DNA of 64,000 nt from Agarivorans sp050870875. Its GTDB lineage: Bacteria; Pseudomonadota; Gammaproteobacteria; Enterobacterales; Celerinatantimonadaceae. The notes under the pieces were generated by a model. The model saw only the letters and a list, made by a program, of their open reading frames with translations, was not told the DNA's origin and did not search any database. The DNA lies in the NCBI RefSeq assembly GCF_050870875.2, contig NZ_CP194041.2, positions 4,278,001 through 4,342,000 of the forward strand, in the 5' to 3' direction. Below are positions 1 through 9,800 of this stretch, in pieces. The translations under genes were made by a program, and so were the position numbers. How positions within the stretch are numbered: position 1 is the first letter of the stretch; every line of letters begins with the position of its first letter.

Positions 1-2
1 TC

Positions 3-161
3 GAGCGTTTAAGCGGTTTATTTTCTAAAGAAAAAACCGTCTATGTACCTTTTCAAGGTAGCGTAGCAGAAGCGGAAGAACACCTTCGCTCCGAAGAGTT
101 TGGTAGTTTTTTGTCAACGAGCATGGGAATGAACCCAAGAGTCGTAACCACTAAACACTAA
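3..161 (+). CDS. C-terminal end of an unidentified protein (5' truncated by window edge)
   Basis: An open frame enters from the left edge and ends with TAA after 52 codons, ending in Asn-Pro-Arg-Val-Val-Thr-Thr-Lys-His. The piece is hydrophilic, with an acidic helical stretch (residues ~23-33 of the fragment). A Val-Tyr-Val-Pro-Phe-x-Gly segment vaguely recalls the tail of IMPDH/GMP-reductase-type proteins, but the final residues do not match that family, so no function is assigned. It converges on fxsA, and a hairpin terminator follows 26 bases after the stop. The frame is convincing because the other two forward frames carry early stops. Confidence 0.55.
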   Translation, partial: ERLSGLFSKEKTVYVPFQGSVAEAEEHLRSEEFGSFLSTSMGMNPRVVTTKH

Positions 162-187
162 CATCGATAGCTCAACAAAGCATACTC

Positions 188-217
188 AAAAATAAGGGCT
201 TATAGCCCTTATTTTTT
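188..217. terminator. Bidirectional intrinsic terminator
   Basis: A perfect 10-bp stem (191-200 pairing with 204-213) with a 3-base loop is followed by a T run on the + strand and preceded by an A run, which is a T run on the - strand. It sits between the convergent leftmost gene and fxsA, and its T run touches the fxsA stop codon. Confidence 0.8.
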
Positions 218-728
218 AATCATCTTTTCTTTCAAACTCACCTTCAATCACATTTCCAGACTTGTCGACGTCTTTGATATTGGCTGGCCCCGTTTCTTGT
301 TCTTGCCCAAAGTCTGGTGATTGATTTCTCATGGTTTGCATTTTTAATAGTTGCGATTTCAAAAATCGAGCCGCCAAAGCTGCGCGTAGTGGCGGGAACA
401 ATAACAATAAACCGAAGAAATCAGTAATAAATCCCGGCATCACCAACATCACGCCAGCAACAATCAACATCAGGCCTTCAAACATTTGTTGCGCAGGCGT
501 TTCGCCTCGCTCCATCGCCGCTCGTGCTTGGAAGGCGGTTTGTAGGCCTTGACTACGAACTAAAGAGGCTCCGACGACTGCGGTGAGGATCGTCAATCCA
601 ATCGCAGGAAGCGCTCCCATCAAACTACCCACCTTAATTAGTACAAAGATTTCAGCGTATGACAGACCCGCAAATAACAAAAAAATATATAAAAACAAGG
701 GAGAAATCCTCTTCAAATGGCAAAGCAC
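216..728 (-). CDS. fxsA: FxsA family membrane protein
   Basis: This is a 170-residue inner-membrane protein of the FxsA family, named for suppressing phage T7 exclusion by the F plasmid when overproduced in E. coli. Visible hallmarks are hydrophobic segments at about residues 8-25, 27-50 and 85-115, the Gly-x-Ser-Leu-Val-Arg-x-Gln-Gly motif, the Pro-Gly-Phe-x-Thr-Asp-Phe-x-Gly-Leu-Leu-Leu-Leu-x-Pro-Pro motif, and the acidic tail ending Gly-Glu-Phe-Glu-Arg-Lys-Asp-Asp. The N-terminus is about ten residues longer than in E. coli, so a later start is possible. It is transcribed away from dsbD. Its physiological role is not established. Confidence 0.9.
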   Translation of the reverse strand: MLCHLKRISPLFLYIFLLFAGLSYAEIFVLIKVGSLMGALPAIGLTILTAVVGASLVRSQGLQTAFQARAAMERGETPAQQMFEGLMLIVAGVMLVMPGFITDFFGLLLLFPPLRAALAARFLKSQLLKMQTMRNQSPDFGQEQETGPANIKDVDKSGNVIEGEFERKDD

Positions 729-1105
729 TAAACAATGCTTTATCTGCTAAGACTAAAATATGGGGAGCATCAGCGCAAATTTAAAGGCTGTCTGCTTGAT
801 ATCGTCAGTGCTATTTATCTTGAATGATACACATTATTACGCTAAGAGATGAATACCTCGAAAAATGAACAAGCCACATTTATAAAACCAATCAGCAAAA
901 TGCAACGATTTCGAACAAAATCCTCAGCAAGCAAAAAAATCAGGGTTTGTGTTATTATTTTGTCGCAACTGAGGTCTGTCTATCATGAGTCGTAAAAAAG
1001 TACTTCCAAGACCGATGCTCTCGTAAGTATTGATTGAACGGCATACTGATTTCGGATGACCTTTATAGGGTTGTATATTGATTAGGGAGCGAGAAAAGAC
1101 CTCAC
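729..1105. other. Intergenic region between divergent fxsA and dsbD
   Basis: This stretch of 377 bases carries no convincing gene. It must contain the promoters of fxsA (leftwards) and dsbD (rightwards). A 13-codon ATG frame (985-1026) is visible but has no supporting feature. A purine-rich AGGGAG stretch near 1084 is suitable as the dsbD ribosome-binding region. Confidence 0.5.
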
Positions 1106-2893
1106 ATGGCAAAACGAATTTTTATCATCATACTGGCATTTTACTTCAGCTCTACACTGCATGCCGAAAGTCTGCTTAATCAATTACCAGGACTCAAGCC
1201 TTCGGTGACGAGTAATGCAGAAGAATTCTTGCCCGTCGATAGTGCCTTTGCCTTTAATTTTCTAGAACAAGATGGTGGCTTGCAACTTAACTGGCAAGTG
1301 GCCCCTCACTACTATCTTTATCAGCGGCAATTTAGCGTGAAGGTCAATGATGAGCCAATCGAGCTCAGTCACTACTTACCTCAAGCACAGCCCTATGATG
1401 ACCCCTATTTTGGCCAAGTGCAGATTTACCCACAGGATGTGAGCTTCACCATCCCACTCGCACAACTCGGCGATGCCTCTCGCATTGAAGTCAGTTATCA
1501 AGGCTGTGCAAAAGCCGGTTTATGTTATCCACCGCAAATCAAAGAAGCCTTTCTTAGCAATCATATCGAGCCATCCACCACAGTTCCTGTAGCGCAAGCA
1601 ACGCCAAGCCCCTCCGGCCTCAAGGTAAGTGAGCCGATTAGCCAGCAATGGGTATTGGCCGAGCGACTCACCAACAACAACATTTGGTTGAATATATTAC
1701 TCTTCTTTATTTTGGGACTCGGTTTAGCATTTACCCCCTGCGTTTTCCCCATGTACCCTATTTTAACTGGGATTATTGCTGGCCCGGGTAAACAACTTAG
1801 CACTCAGCGCGCTTTTCGCCTATCTTTGGCGTACGTGCAAGGCATGGCGCTCACCTTTACGAGCTTAGGTTTAGTGGTTGCCAGTGCTGGCCTACAGTTT
1901 CAAGCCGCGCTACAACATCCTGCTATTTTGGCTAGTTTAGCATTGTTATTTGTACTATTAGCCCTGTCCATGTTTGGCGTTTTTACCCTACAACTCCCCG
2001 GTCGCATCCAACAAAAACTCAACCAGCTCAGCCATCAGCAACAAGCTGGCTCTCTCTCCGGTGCTGCTATCATGGGCATGATATCGGGTTTAGTGGCGTC
2101 TCCTTGCACTGCTGCGCCCTTATCAGGGGTTCTCATTTATGTGGCACAAACAGGGGATCTCGCGCTCGGGGCTCTGATCCTTTATAGTTTAAGTCTTGGT
2201 ATGGGCCTGCCCTTACTGTTACTAGGCGCCAGCAGTGGCAAATTATTACCCAAAGTCGGCGCTTGGATGGTACACGTGAAGACCTTCTTTGGAGTGATGT
2301 TATTAGCCGTAGCTATTTTGCTATTGGAACGCTTTATTCCCGAATCACTCGTTCAAGGGCTATGGCTGTTGCTGATTCTCGGGGCCAGTGGCTATTACTA
2401 CCATCAAAATCGGCTGAGCCCGCTCAGCCCTTGGCAAACACTGCGCCAATTACTGCTTCTTGGTTGCATGCTGATTAGCCTATTGTGGGCCAGCCAAACT
2501 TGGTGGCATGAAGCGCCCAATATGCCACAGGGCAAATTTATTCAAGTGGCTAATTTGCAGGAAATGCAACAGCAGCTCGATTTAGCCGCGGCCCAGGCAA
2601 AACCAGTACTAGTTGATTTTTATGCTGACTGGTGCACCGCCTGTAAGGCCTTTGAAAAAGAGACTTTTAGTGATCCATTGGTCGCTGCACAGCTCAACAA
2701 CATGGTATTGCTACAAGCCGATGTCACAACAACCGACGCCACTTCGATCAAATTACTCACACATTACCAAGTATTAGGCTTGCCCACTCTGCTATTATTT
2801 AATGCAAGCGGAGAAGAGCTACAGCAAGCGCGCATCACTGGATTTATGAACGCCGAAGCTTTTAATGCGCATTTACTGCTAAACGGCTTATAA
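1106..2893 (+). CDS. dsbD: Thiol:disulfide interchange protein DsbD
   Basis: This 595-residue protein carries electrons from cytoplasmic thioredoxin across the inner membrane to periplasmic DsbC, DsbG and cytochrome c maturation partners. The usual layout is complete. A signal peptide (residues 1-20, ending His-Ala) is followed by an N-terminal periplasmic domain with the cysteine pair Cys134/Cys140. Eight or so membrane segments (about 190-470) carry Cys212 (Thr-Pro-Cys-Val-Phe-Pro) and Cys334 (Ser-Pro-Cys-Thr). A C-terminal thioredoxin domain carries Trp-Cys510-Thr-Ala-Cys513. All six catalytic cysteines are present, so the gene looks functional. The start is supported by the upstream purine-rich site and the signal peptide. 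cutA, its usual neighbour in E. coli, is not next to it. Confidence 0.97.
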   Translation: MAKRIFIIILAFYFSSTLHAESLLNQLPGLKPSVTSNAEEFLPVDSAFAFNFLEQDGGLQLNWQVAPHYYLYQRQFSVKVNDEPIELSHYLPQAQPYDDPYFGQVQIYPQDVSFTIPLAQLGDASRIEVSYQGCAKAGLCYPPQIKEAFLSNHIEPSTTVPVAQATPSPSGLKVSEPISQQWVLAERLTNNNIWLNILLFFILGLGLAFTPCVFPMYPILTGIIAGPGKQLSTQRAFRLSLAYVQGMALTFTSLGLVVASAGLQFQAALQHPAILASLALLFVLLALSMFGVFTLQLPGRIQQKLNQLSHQQQAGSLSGAAIMGMISGLVASPCTAAPLSGVLIYVAQTGDLALGALILYSLSLGMGLPLLLLGASSGKLLPKVGAWMVHVKTFFGVMLLAVAILLLERFIPESLVQGLWLLLILGASGYYYHQNRLSPLSPWQTLRQLLLLGCMLISLLWASQTWWHEAPNMPQGKFIQVANLQEMQQQLDLAAAQAKPVLVDFYADWCTACKAFEKETFSDPLVAAQLNNMVLLQADVTTTDATSIKLLTHYQVLGLPTLLLFNASGEELQQARITGFMNAEAFNAHLLLNGL

Positions 2894-3003
2894 ATTAAGC
2901 TAAATGAGCAGCACAACAGCCCCGTAATGATCCGTAATTGCAGTGCAAGGGCTGTGGCGCTGGCGTAAACCAAAAGGCCGGCGCACAAGTAACAGGATGG
3001 TAT

Positions 3004-3780
3004 ATGCGCATAAAATTACTCCTTTTGATATGGCTATGCTGTAGCAATATTGCGCTGTCTGTCGCCACTGACAAACCAGGCATGCTACTGGTAACCGAGG
3101 AATGGGCTCCGTTTAATTACCAAGAAAATGGCAAACTGGTAGGCTTCTCTACCGAAATAGTAGCAGGCATCCTCAAGCTACTGAACGAAGACTATCAGAT
3201 CCAACTGCTACCAAGCCTGAGGAGCACCCGCGTCCTTAATTCCCGTCCTCAAACCATGATGTTTTCGCTGTTTCGCACCCCCAGCAGGGAACAGCAATAC
3301 AAATGGATTGGTCCACTCAGTGACGGCAGCATTTACTTCTATAAGCGCAGAGGCCATCGCATTCCTGTAGACAGTTTAGCCGACCTTAAACGCGTTAAAC
3401 GTATTGCGACTCGCCATCAAGGCATCATCCCCAGTCTGTTATTAGAGCAGGGCTTCGAGAACCTTGATATGACAGCCACCAGCAGCATGCAGGTGTATCA
3501 GAAACTCCTGCTAGGGCGCGCAGATATTGCCATAAGCGATACCGACTTAGGGGTAAGCCATAACATGCGTATGCTGGCCGTCGATATGCGGCGCATCGAG
3601 AAAATACCGATTCAGGTATTTCGCTCCGACTTATATATCGCCGCTCACAAAGACCTGCCGGATAGTGAAATTCAGCGCTGGCAAGCCGCTCTGGACACCC
3701 TAAAAGCCAACGGTAGTTATCAAGCTATTTTTGATAAGTACATGCAAACAAGCTTAGCAACCTCTCGCCCCACTCAGTGA
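3004..3780 (+). CDS. Periplasmic substrate-binding protein, amino-acid type (SBP_bac_3)
   Basis: This 258-residue secreted protein belongs to the family-3 solute-binding fold. A signal peptide covers residues 1-19 or so (Met-Arg-Ile-Lys followed by Leu-rich core). The mature part starts with the typical Glu-Glu-Trp-Ala-Pro-Phe-Asn-Tyr ligand-binding opening and continues through a two-lobe pattern to a Gly-Ser-Tyr-x-x-Ile-Phe-Asp-Lys-Tyr ending. The start at 3004 is preferred over an upstream in-frame start because it begins the signal peptide and has AGGATGG just upstream. No ABC permease or ATPase lies nearby. Such orphan proteins often feed distant transporters or act as sensors, so the ligand is unknown. 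Confidence 0.85.
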   Translation: MRIKLLLLIWLCCSNIALSVATDKPGMLLVTEEWAPFNYQENGKLVGFSTEIVAGILKLLNEDYQIQLLPSLRSTRVLNSRPQTMMFSLFRTPSREQQYKWIGPLSDGSIYFYKRRGHRIPVDSLADLKRVKRIATRHQGIIPSLLLEQGFENLDMTATSSMQVYQKLLLGRADIAISDTDLGVSHNMRMLAVDMRRIEKIPIQVFRSDLYIAAHKDLPDSEIQRWQAALDTLKANGSYQAIFDKYMQTSLATSRPTQ

Positions 3781-3955
3781 CAGGCTGTATATTTATTTTG
3801 GCTGATGCCGTCAGGGGGCGGTCAGCTGCTTGCTCGAACAAACCAGGCGCGTGACAAGCAGCCCTAGCGAGCCACTCATTGGCGGAATTCAAGCGCACTA
3901 TACAGCGAACCGCGAGCCAGTTAAGCTAAGCCCCCATCCCTACTTGAGGCGACCT

Positions 3956-4852
3956 ATGCAACCGGGAAGAATTAATTTAAACCTGCTCAGTGCCTTATAT
4001 TATCTGTTGCAAGAACAAAGTGTGACTCGTGCAGCCGAAAAAATGCACCTGAGTCAATCAGCCATGAGCAAGCATTTAGCCAAGTTACGCGATGTTTTTG
4101 GCGATCCCCTATTAGTTCGGGTGCAAGGACAATTACAAACCACGCCTAAGGGCCTTGAATTAAAAGCACAAGTAGCCCCGTTATTAGATTCAGTAGAAAG
4201 CCTGTTGCATCAACAAGCCTTTGAGCCCAGCCTTTGCCAACGTACTTTTTGTATTGCAACCTCTGACTATGTCAGCGAACATTTATTACCCAAAGTCTTA
4301 AGTAAAATTTACCAGCAAGCCCCCCAACTCAATATTGAACTATGTAACTGGGACCACACCACCAGCCGTTTATTACATAGCGGTGAAGTTGACCTAGGTT
4401 TAACCTTGCCACCACAAGATAGCAGTGAGTTGCACGCCATCACTTTAGGCAGCGATCATCTCGTCTGTTTGATGCATAAACATCATCCTTACCTCGATAT
4501 CAGTTCGCCCAGCGCAGCCGATTATTGCCGTTATCCACATGCAATCATCACCACTGGCGCCGATAAAAACTCGCAAATCGACCGTTACCTCAATCAACAA
4601 GGTTTACAACGGCAAATACAGCTCAAAGCTTCATCGTACTTCGCCACCCTGCAGATCTTAACCGAGACTCGTTTCATTCTAACCATGCCAGCCCAAATTG
4701 CTCAGCAGTTAATCAAACAACGCCCGCTAGCGATTGTCGACTTACCTTTTACTGCGAGCGGCTTCGACTACTCACTGATTTGGCACCATCGTAACCATCA
4801 CGACCCCGCCCATAGCTGGTTTAGGCAGCAACTACACCAAGCAATGACTTAG
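3956..4852 (+). CDS. LysR family transcriptional regulator
   Basis: This 298-residue regulator has the standard LysR build. An N-terminal winged helix-turn-helix (residues ~8-65, with Ser-Val-Thr-Arg-Ala-Ala-Glu and Leu-Ser-Gln-Ser-Ala-Met-Ser-Lys-His-Leu) precedes a substrate-binding-like effector domain (about 90-295). The ATG at 3956 is chosen over an upstream in-frame TTG because it follows a GAGG site and places the helix-turn-helix at the family's usual position. It lies 175 bases after the binding-protein gene on the same strand. The target genes are not apparent; the two neighbouring genes on either side are candidates only by position. Confidence 0.9.
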   Translation: MQPGRINLNLLSALYYLLQEQSVTRAAEKMHLSQSAMSKHLAKLRDVFGDPLLVRVQGQLQTTPKGLELKAQVAPLLDSVESLLHQQAFEPSLCQRTFCIATSDYVSEHLLPKVLSKIYQQAPQLNIELCNWDHTTSRLLHSGEVDLGLTLPPQDSSELHAITLGSDHLVCLMHKHHPYLDISSPSAADYCRYPHAIITTGADKNSQIDRYLNQQGLQRQIQLKASSYFATLQILTETRFILTMPAQIAQQLIKQRPLAIVDLPFTASGFDYSLIWHHRNHHDPAHSWFRQQLHQAMT

Positions 4853-4922
4853 CCCACAGAAGCCGTTAAGCTAAAACAAGCCACTGGGCCACATTTATAA
4901 GTTAATCGAGTAGAGAACAGAT

Positions 4923-5297
4923 ATGAGCCAACACACTTGTCCCGGCTGTGGACAAGCCCTCAATTGCAGTGCCGACAAAAATTGCTGGTGTATGAAGATG
5001 CCTAGTATCTTGCCGGTGAGTGCCGATTTAAGTGAGCAAAGCTGTTATTGCGCCCCTTGTTTGGCTAAAAAACTCAGCCAAAAACTAGAGCAATTATGCC
5101 AAACCATGCCACACCATGAGTTATTAGCCTTAGCTCAACGCTACCAAAATAATCAAAGCCCGCTACAGCAGCACATCGATTATCAAGAAAAAGACGGATT
5201 AATGGTGTTTAGTGCTTGGTATCATCTAAAGCGAGGCAGTTGCTGTGGCAATGGCTGTAGAAACTGTCCCTATCCTAAGCGCCAACGGCCAAAATAA
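4923..5297 (+). CDS. Cysteine-rich CWC domain protein with C-terminal DUF5522
   Basis: This 124-residue soluble protein contains 15 cysteines. Residues ~5-50 hold the cysteine-rich CWC pattern (Cys-Pro-x-Cys-Gly, Cys-Trp-Cys, Cys-Tyr-Cys-x-x-Cys). Residues ~83-118 hold the DUF5522 pattern (Asp-Tyr ... Gly-Leu-Met-Val-Phe ... Tyr-His-Leu-Lys-Arg-Gly-x-Cys-Cys-Gly-x-Gly-Cys-Arg-x-Cys-Pro-Tyr). Both parts look like metal-binding ribbons. No biochemical function is known for either family. The gene stands alone, 70 bases after the LysR gene, with an A/G-rich site before its ATG. Confidence 0.82.
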   Translation: MSQHTCPGCGQALNCSADKNCWCMKMPSILPVSADLSEQSCYCAPCLAKKLSQKLEQLCQTMPHHELLALAQRYQNNQSPLQQHIDYQEKDGLMVFSAWYHLKRGSCCGNGCRNCPYPKRQRPK

Positions 5298-5336
5298 ATA
5301 CCCAGCCAACACCAACCCTCTAAGTCTCACCAAAGA

Positions 5337-5377
5337 ATTCCAAAATGGAATACTTTAGATATCAACAATTCCATTTT
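5337..5377. repeat. Inverted repeats upstream of the LysE-family gene
   Basis: A 10-base arm (5342-5351, AAAATGGAAT) is repeated in inverted form at 5368-5377 with a 16-base spacer. A nested smaller inverted repeat (ATTCC at 5337-5341, GGAAT at 5347-5351) overlaps the first arm. It lies 71 bases before the GTG start of the exporter gene. It could be an operator or a weak terminator of the preceding gene; the lack of a long T run favours an operator. Confidence 0.45.
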
Positions 5378-5447
5378 AATATTTCACTTAAGTTCTTACA
5401 CTAGCCGCTGTTTCATCTGTAGCTCTTTAATTGCAAGGATTAATCCG

Positions 5448-6056
5448 GTGTTCGAAGCCTTAAGTGCATTATTATTAATTAACCTACTCGGCATGCTCAG
5501 CCCCGGCCCAGATATGGTGATGGTGCTTCGCCACGCGACCCAAAGTAAGCGCCAAGCCAGTCTATGTGCATGTGGTGTGTTATTAGGCTTTAGTATTCAC
5601 ATTTGCTTCGCTATCGCGGGTTTATCACTGCTCATCCAACAATCTCCGCTACTATTTGAAATCCTGCGTTGGAGTGGCGCAGGTTTCTTGATCTTCATCG
5701 GTCTTAAAACCCTACTCAGTCGCCCGCAAGGACTTAAAATTGGCAAAGCTTCACAGCCCCAGGCGGGTAAAAAAGTCATCCTGAGTGGCATTGCCTGTAA
5801 TTTGCTAAATCCTAAAATTCTGGTCTTTGTGGTTAGTGTCTTTAGCCAGTTTATCGGTCGCGAGACCGCGTTTAGCGACAAGTTGATTTTGGCTGCCGCC
5901 TTACTACTCGAAACCAGCCTGTTGTGGTGTTTGTTGGTACATTTGTTATCTCATCATCGAGTACAAATGAAACTGCAGCGCTACCAACAATGGGTTAATC
6001 GTTTTAGCGGTTCAAGCTTACTCGGGATGGGAACTTTGCTCGGCCTTCACAGTTAA
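5448..6056 (+). CDS. LysE family amino-acid/metabolite exporter
   Basis: This 202-residue inner-membrane protein has the LysE/RhtB arrangement of about six membrane helices. The N-terminal signature Leu-Ser-Pro-Gly-Pro-Asp-Met lies at residues ~18-24, and a second conserved Asn-Leu-Leu-Asn-Pro-Lys stretch lies near residue 118. Family members export basic or neutral amino acids or homoserine lactones. The substrate here cannot be read from sequence. The GTG start is supported by an AAGGAT site 8 bases upstream and by the hydrophobic start of helix 1. The inverted repeat just upstream suggests regulated expression. Confidence 0.9.
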   Translation: MFEALSALLLINLLGMLSPGPDMVMVLRHATQSKRQASLCACGVLLGFSIHICFAIAGLSLLIQQSPLLFEILRWSGAGFLIFIGLKTLLSRPQGLKIGKASQPQAGKKVILSGIACNLLNPKILVFVVSVFSQFIGRETAFSDKLILAAALLLETSLLWCLLVHLLSHHRVQMKLQRYQQWVNRFSGSSLLGMGTLLGLHS

Positions 6057-6123
6057 CCAGTAAGCAAATTGAATCCACAAGCGCTTGGTGCTATGGTCAA
6101 AAAAAAGGCTGAAACACCTGATT

Positions 6124-6783
6124 ATGGACGATACCTACAAGATCATTATTGCGGATGACCACCCCTTGTTTCGTAGTGCGCTGCAGCAGGCGGTGCATAC
6201 CGCTGTCCCCGATTCACGATTGCTCGAAGCAGAAAACGTAAGTGATTTACTTGAATTGCTCGATAGCCAACGCGAGCCCGACTTATTATTACTCGATTTA
6301 AAAATGCCCGGAGCAAATGGTTTTTCGGCATTTACTCACTTACATGGCCAATATCCTGATTTACCGATTGTTGTGATATCTGCCAGTGAAGAAACGAGCG
6401 TTGTACAAAAAGCCAAGCAACTTGGGGCGACAGGCTTTATTCCAAAATCGACCCCCTTGCAGCAATTGGTTGCGGCGATCCAACATATTATCGAAGGGGA
6501 TGATTGGTACCCCGAAGGTATTAGTTTTGCAAAAAGTGCCGAACAAGATCCACTTGCGGAGCGTTTGGCCAGCTTAACGCCTCAGCAATACAAAGTTTTG
6601 GTGATGCTCAATGAAGGCTTGCTAAATAAACAAATTGCCTATGAGCTGAATGTCTCTGAAGCGACAATTAAAGCGCACGTGACCGCGATTTTCCGCAAAC
6701 TCAATGTAAAAAACCGGACTCAAGCCGTGATCGCCCTACAGCAATTAGAACTAGAGCCTAGACCCGAAGATAGCCCTCTTTAA
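6124..6783 (+). CDS. crbR: LuxR-type response regulator CrbR (acetate switch)
   Basis: This 219-residue response regulator has a receiver domain (residues 5-125) with the acidic pocket Asp11-Asp12 and phosphoacceptor Asp58 (Leu-Leu-Asp-Leu-Lys-Met-Pro). A C-terminal LuxR/NarL helix-turn-helix (about 150-212) includes Asn-Lys-Gln-Ile-Ala-Tyr-Glu-Leu and Val-Lys-Asn-Arg-Thr-Gln-Ala. It converges on the CrbS-type kinase gene, and acs lies 6.5 kb further. This is the layout of the CrbS/CrbR (MxtR/ErdR) systems that switch on acetyl-CoA synthetase in Vibrio, Pseudomonas and Shewanella. The ATG at 6124 is preferred to an upstream in-frame TTG because the receiver fold starts there. Confidence 0.88.
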   Translation: MDDTYKIIIADDHPLFRSALQQAVHTAVPDSRLLEAENVSDLLELLDSQREPDLLLLDLKMPGANGFSAFTHLHGQYPDLPIVVISASEETSVVQKAKQLGATGFIPKSTPLQQLVAAIQHIIEGDDWYPEGISFAKSAEQDPLAERLASLTPQQYKVLVMLNEGLLNKQIAYELNVSEATIKAHVTAIFRKLNVKNRTQAVIALQQLELEPRPEDSPL

Positions 6784-6799
6784 GCCAAAGAGATCACAT

Positions 6800-6832
6800 C
6801 CCCCAAATCATCCGACTCGATGATATTCGGGG
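6800..6832. terminator. Hairpin between convergent crbR and crbS
   Basis: A C5 run at 6800-6804 and a G4 run at 6829-6832 flank a stem of the ATCATC/GATGAT type with one bulged base, in the 50-base gap between the two convergent stop codons. It lacks a clear T run on either side, so termination is inferred from position. Confidence 0.35.
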
Positions 6833-6833
6833 C

Positions 6834-9800
6834 TTAGGCATTTGGTTTCAGCCAATAGTTGGCTGCGGTTTTACTGTTCAGCAGTTGTTGGCATAATTTC
6901 TTCAAACGCAAAGGTCGTAGTGGTTTACTTAAGTAAGCAAAGCCCTGAGCGCGCACCCGGTCAATCAAGTCGGTATGACGATCGGCACTAATCACAATGC
7001 CATGACAGGACAGCTTCCCTTGATGGATCAGCCGCTGTAGCGCCTCGAGACCCGTTTTATCATGATCAAGATGGTAGTCACTTAGAATCAGCTCAGGGAT
7101 CCAACCATCGGCAATCAACGCTTCCGCTTCCTCGACCGCTTCACAACACAGCACTTGGTAACCCCAACGACTCAGCAAACTTTCCATGCCAACTAAGATC
7201 TCGGGCTCATTGTCGATGCACAGCACCTTGGCCCCTTGGGTAACATTAATATTGTCATGTTCAACGGGGCTCAATTTGTGGACATTAAGCGCCTCCACAA
7301 CGGGCACTGTCACATAGAACACCGAGCCTTTGCCGGGGGTTGATTCTACCCCAATCGGAATTTCTAATAATTCAGCAAATCCTTGAGCAATCGCCAAACC
7401 AAGACCCAAGCCTTCATCTCTCGCTCGGCCCGATTTATTGAGCTGTTGAAATTCTTCAAAAATTTGCTGCTGCTTGCTTTTCTCGATACCGGGACCGTTA
7501 TCCCAGACTTCCAAGCGCAGGTAATTACCTTTGCGGCGAGCCCCCAATAGTACTTTCCCTTGAGGGTTGTAGCGTAAGGCATTGGTTAAAAAGTTTTGTA
7601 AGATCCGCCGCAGCAACTTGCTATCGGTACTCACCGTTAGTCTGCTGGCTTGCAACTTCAACTCAACCCCTTGTTGTTGCGCCAAAGGCAAAAATTCTGC
7701 ATGAATATGGTCCAACAAGTGACCAACCTCAAACTGTTCATTACTCACCTCCACCCGACCCGATTCCAAACGTGAAATATCTAGTAAATCACTAATGATC
7801 TCTTCCGCCGAATACAACGACTTATCAATGCTTGCCGCTAAAAATTCGGCTTCTTTACTCATCTCTGATTCCAGTAAGGAACCCACAAATAGTTTGGCCG
7901 CGTTCAGCGGTTGCATCAGATCATGGCTGACCGCCGCTAAAAACCGAGACTTGGATTGATTCGCCTGCTCAGCCGACAGTGTCGCCTGTACCAATTGCTG
8001 GTTAATCGAAGACAATTGTTGAGTTCGCTGAGCAACTCGCGCCTCCAATATTTCATTGGCCTGCTTGAGCATATCTTCGGCCTGCCTGAAGGTTGTGATA
8101 TCACTAAAGGTCATCACATAACCGCCGTTAGGCATCGGGTTCCCTTGCACCTGGATCACGCGTCCGTCTAAACGGACACGTGAAGAAGTATGGCTGGAGC
8201 CACGGCGTAAGTGTTCCACCCGCCGCTCAACATGTTCTTCGATATCACCCGGCCCACACAAACCATTAATCGCATTATGACGGATCACCTCTTCAATAGG
8301 ACGCCCAACCACTAATAGGCCATGAGGAAATTCAAACAATTCGGTATAACGACGATTCCAAGAAACCAACTTCAACTCAATATCAACGATAGCAATTCCT
8401 TGGTCGATATGTTCTATCGCCCCCTGCAATAAATGTTTGTTGTATTGTAACAATCCAGATGCTTCTTCAGCGATTGAAGCAAACTCTTCCAGCTGAACTT
8501 GCTTCCCCTGTAATACCGAACCAAGCACTAAACGAGCCGAAGAAGAGCCAAATACCCCGCCCAACATCCGCTCCGTTTCAGCAATTAATTCTACTGGGGC
8601 CTGTTGGTTAGGGCTCAGTTGCAAGCCTCGAGAAGCCGCGTACTTTTGAAAGCTCTCGTTAACGCGCTGTGTCCCAAGGAAACGAGACGACAGCATGTGC
8701 AGCTCTTCAACACTCACCTTCGACTGATAGAGCGCCCCAGCATCATCCGTCTTACCAAGTTGCCCCACAAAGCTGCTGGCCTGTAGCCATTCAGAAACCG
8801 CCGGACTGGATAATTTAGAGCCGAGTAAATAGGCCAGCAAATTACACACTAGGCTCAGTACAACCCCCCAGTTATTATTCGAGATTAAGGGTTGACCATC
8901 CCACTGGGGAGCGGTCAGTCCCTCGACAATACTCTGCATTAGCCACCAATTTGGCCATAGATGCGGCAAACTATCGGTAATATTCAATAAATTGAGCAAC
9001 CACAACAGCATGCCCACCGATAAACCAGCATACACACCAGTGCGGTTGCCTTCCCGCCAATACAAACCAAAAACCAAGGGGATCGCTAACTGAGCGATCG
9101 CGGCGAAGGACAAGAAGCCAATATCGGCCAAATTCCCGACCTCTCCAAGGATCAAGAATGCGCCCCAGGCCAATAACAAGATCACTAAGATAGTGGTACG
9201 GCGTACGTTTAATAACAACTCACTAAACTGAGCAAAGTTACGTTGACTTAATCCGCCTTGTTTCAGTAATAAGGGCAACACCAGATCGTTGCTTACCATA
9301 ATCGCTAAGGCGATGGTCGACACCACCACCATACCGCTGGCCGCAGAAGTCCCACCCAAAAAGGCCGCCATCCCAAGGATCTTATGCCCAGCCGCCAGCG
9401 GCAGGCTAATCACAAAATTATCGGCAGGAGTTCCCGCAGGCAATAAATAGTCTCCAGCAAAAGCGATCGGCAATACAAAAACCGCCAACAGCAATAAATA
9501 AGCGGGAAATAACCAGCGTGCGGTCTGTAGGTCGTTCACCTGATTATTTTCAACCACCGTGACATGAAACTGCCTCGGCAGACAAATTACCGCCGACATA
9601 GCCAACAATGTCGCCACCACCAAATCGCTCACATTGGCGATACTCAGTTGCTGCCATTTATTGCCCATTGAGGCGCCTACCGCCTGCTGAGCCTCTACAG
9701 GTAAATCCCACAGCAGGCTAATAGCCAACAGCCCGACACAAACAAAGGCCAGCAATTTAATCAAAGACTCGAAGGCGATCGCGACAATGACTCCGCGGTG

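Noticed and set aside
331..552. Open frame antisense to fxsA
   Set aside because: It is a shadow of fxsA in the opposite strand with no domain and no ribosome site.
985..1026. 13-codon ATG frame upstream of dsbD
   Set aside because: It has no ribosome site of note, no attenuator structure and no amino-acid bias to support a leader peptide.
3830..3955. Upstream TTG extension of the LysR gene
   Set aside because: The helix-turn-helix begins just after the ATG at 3956, which has a good ribosome site; the extension lacks family similarity.
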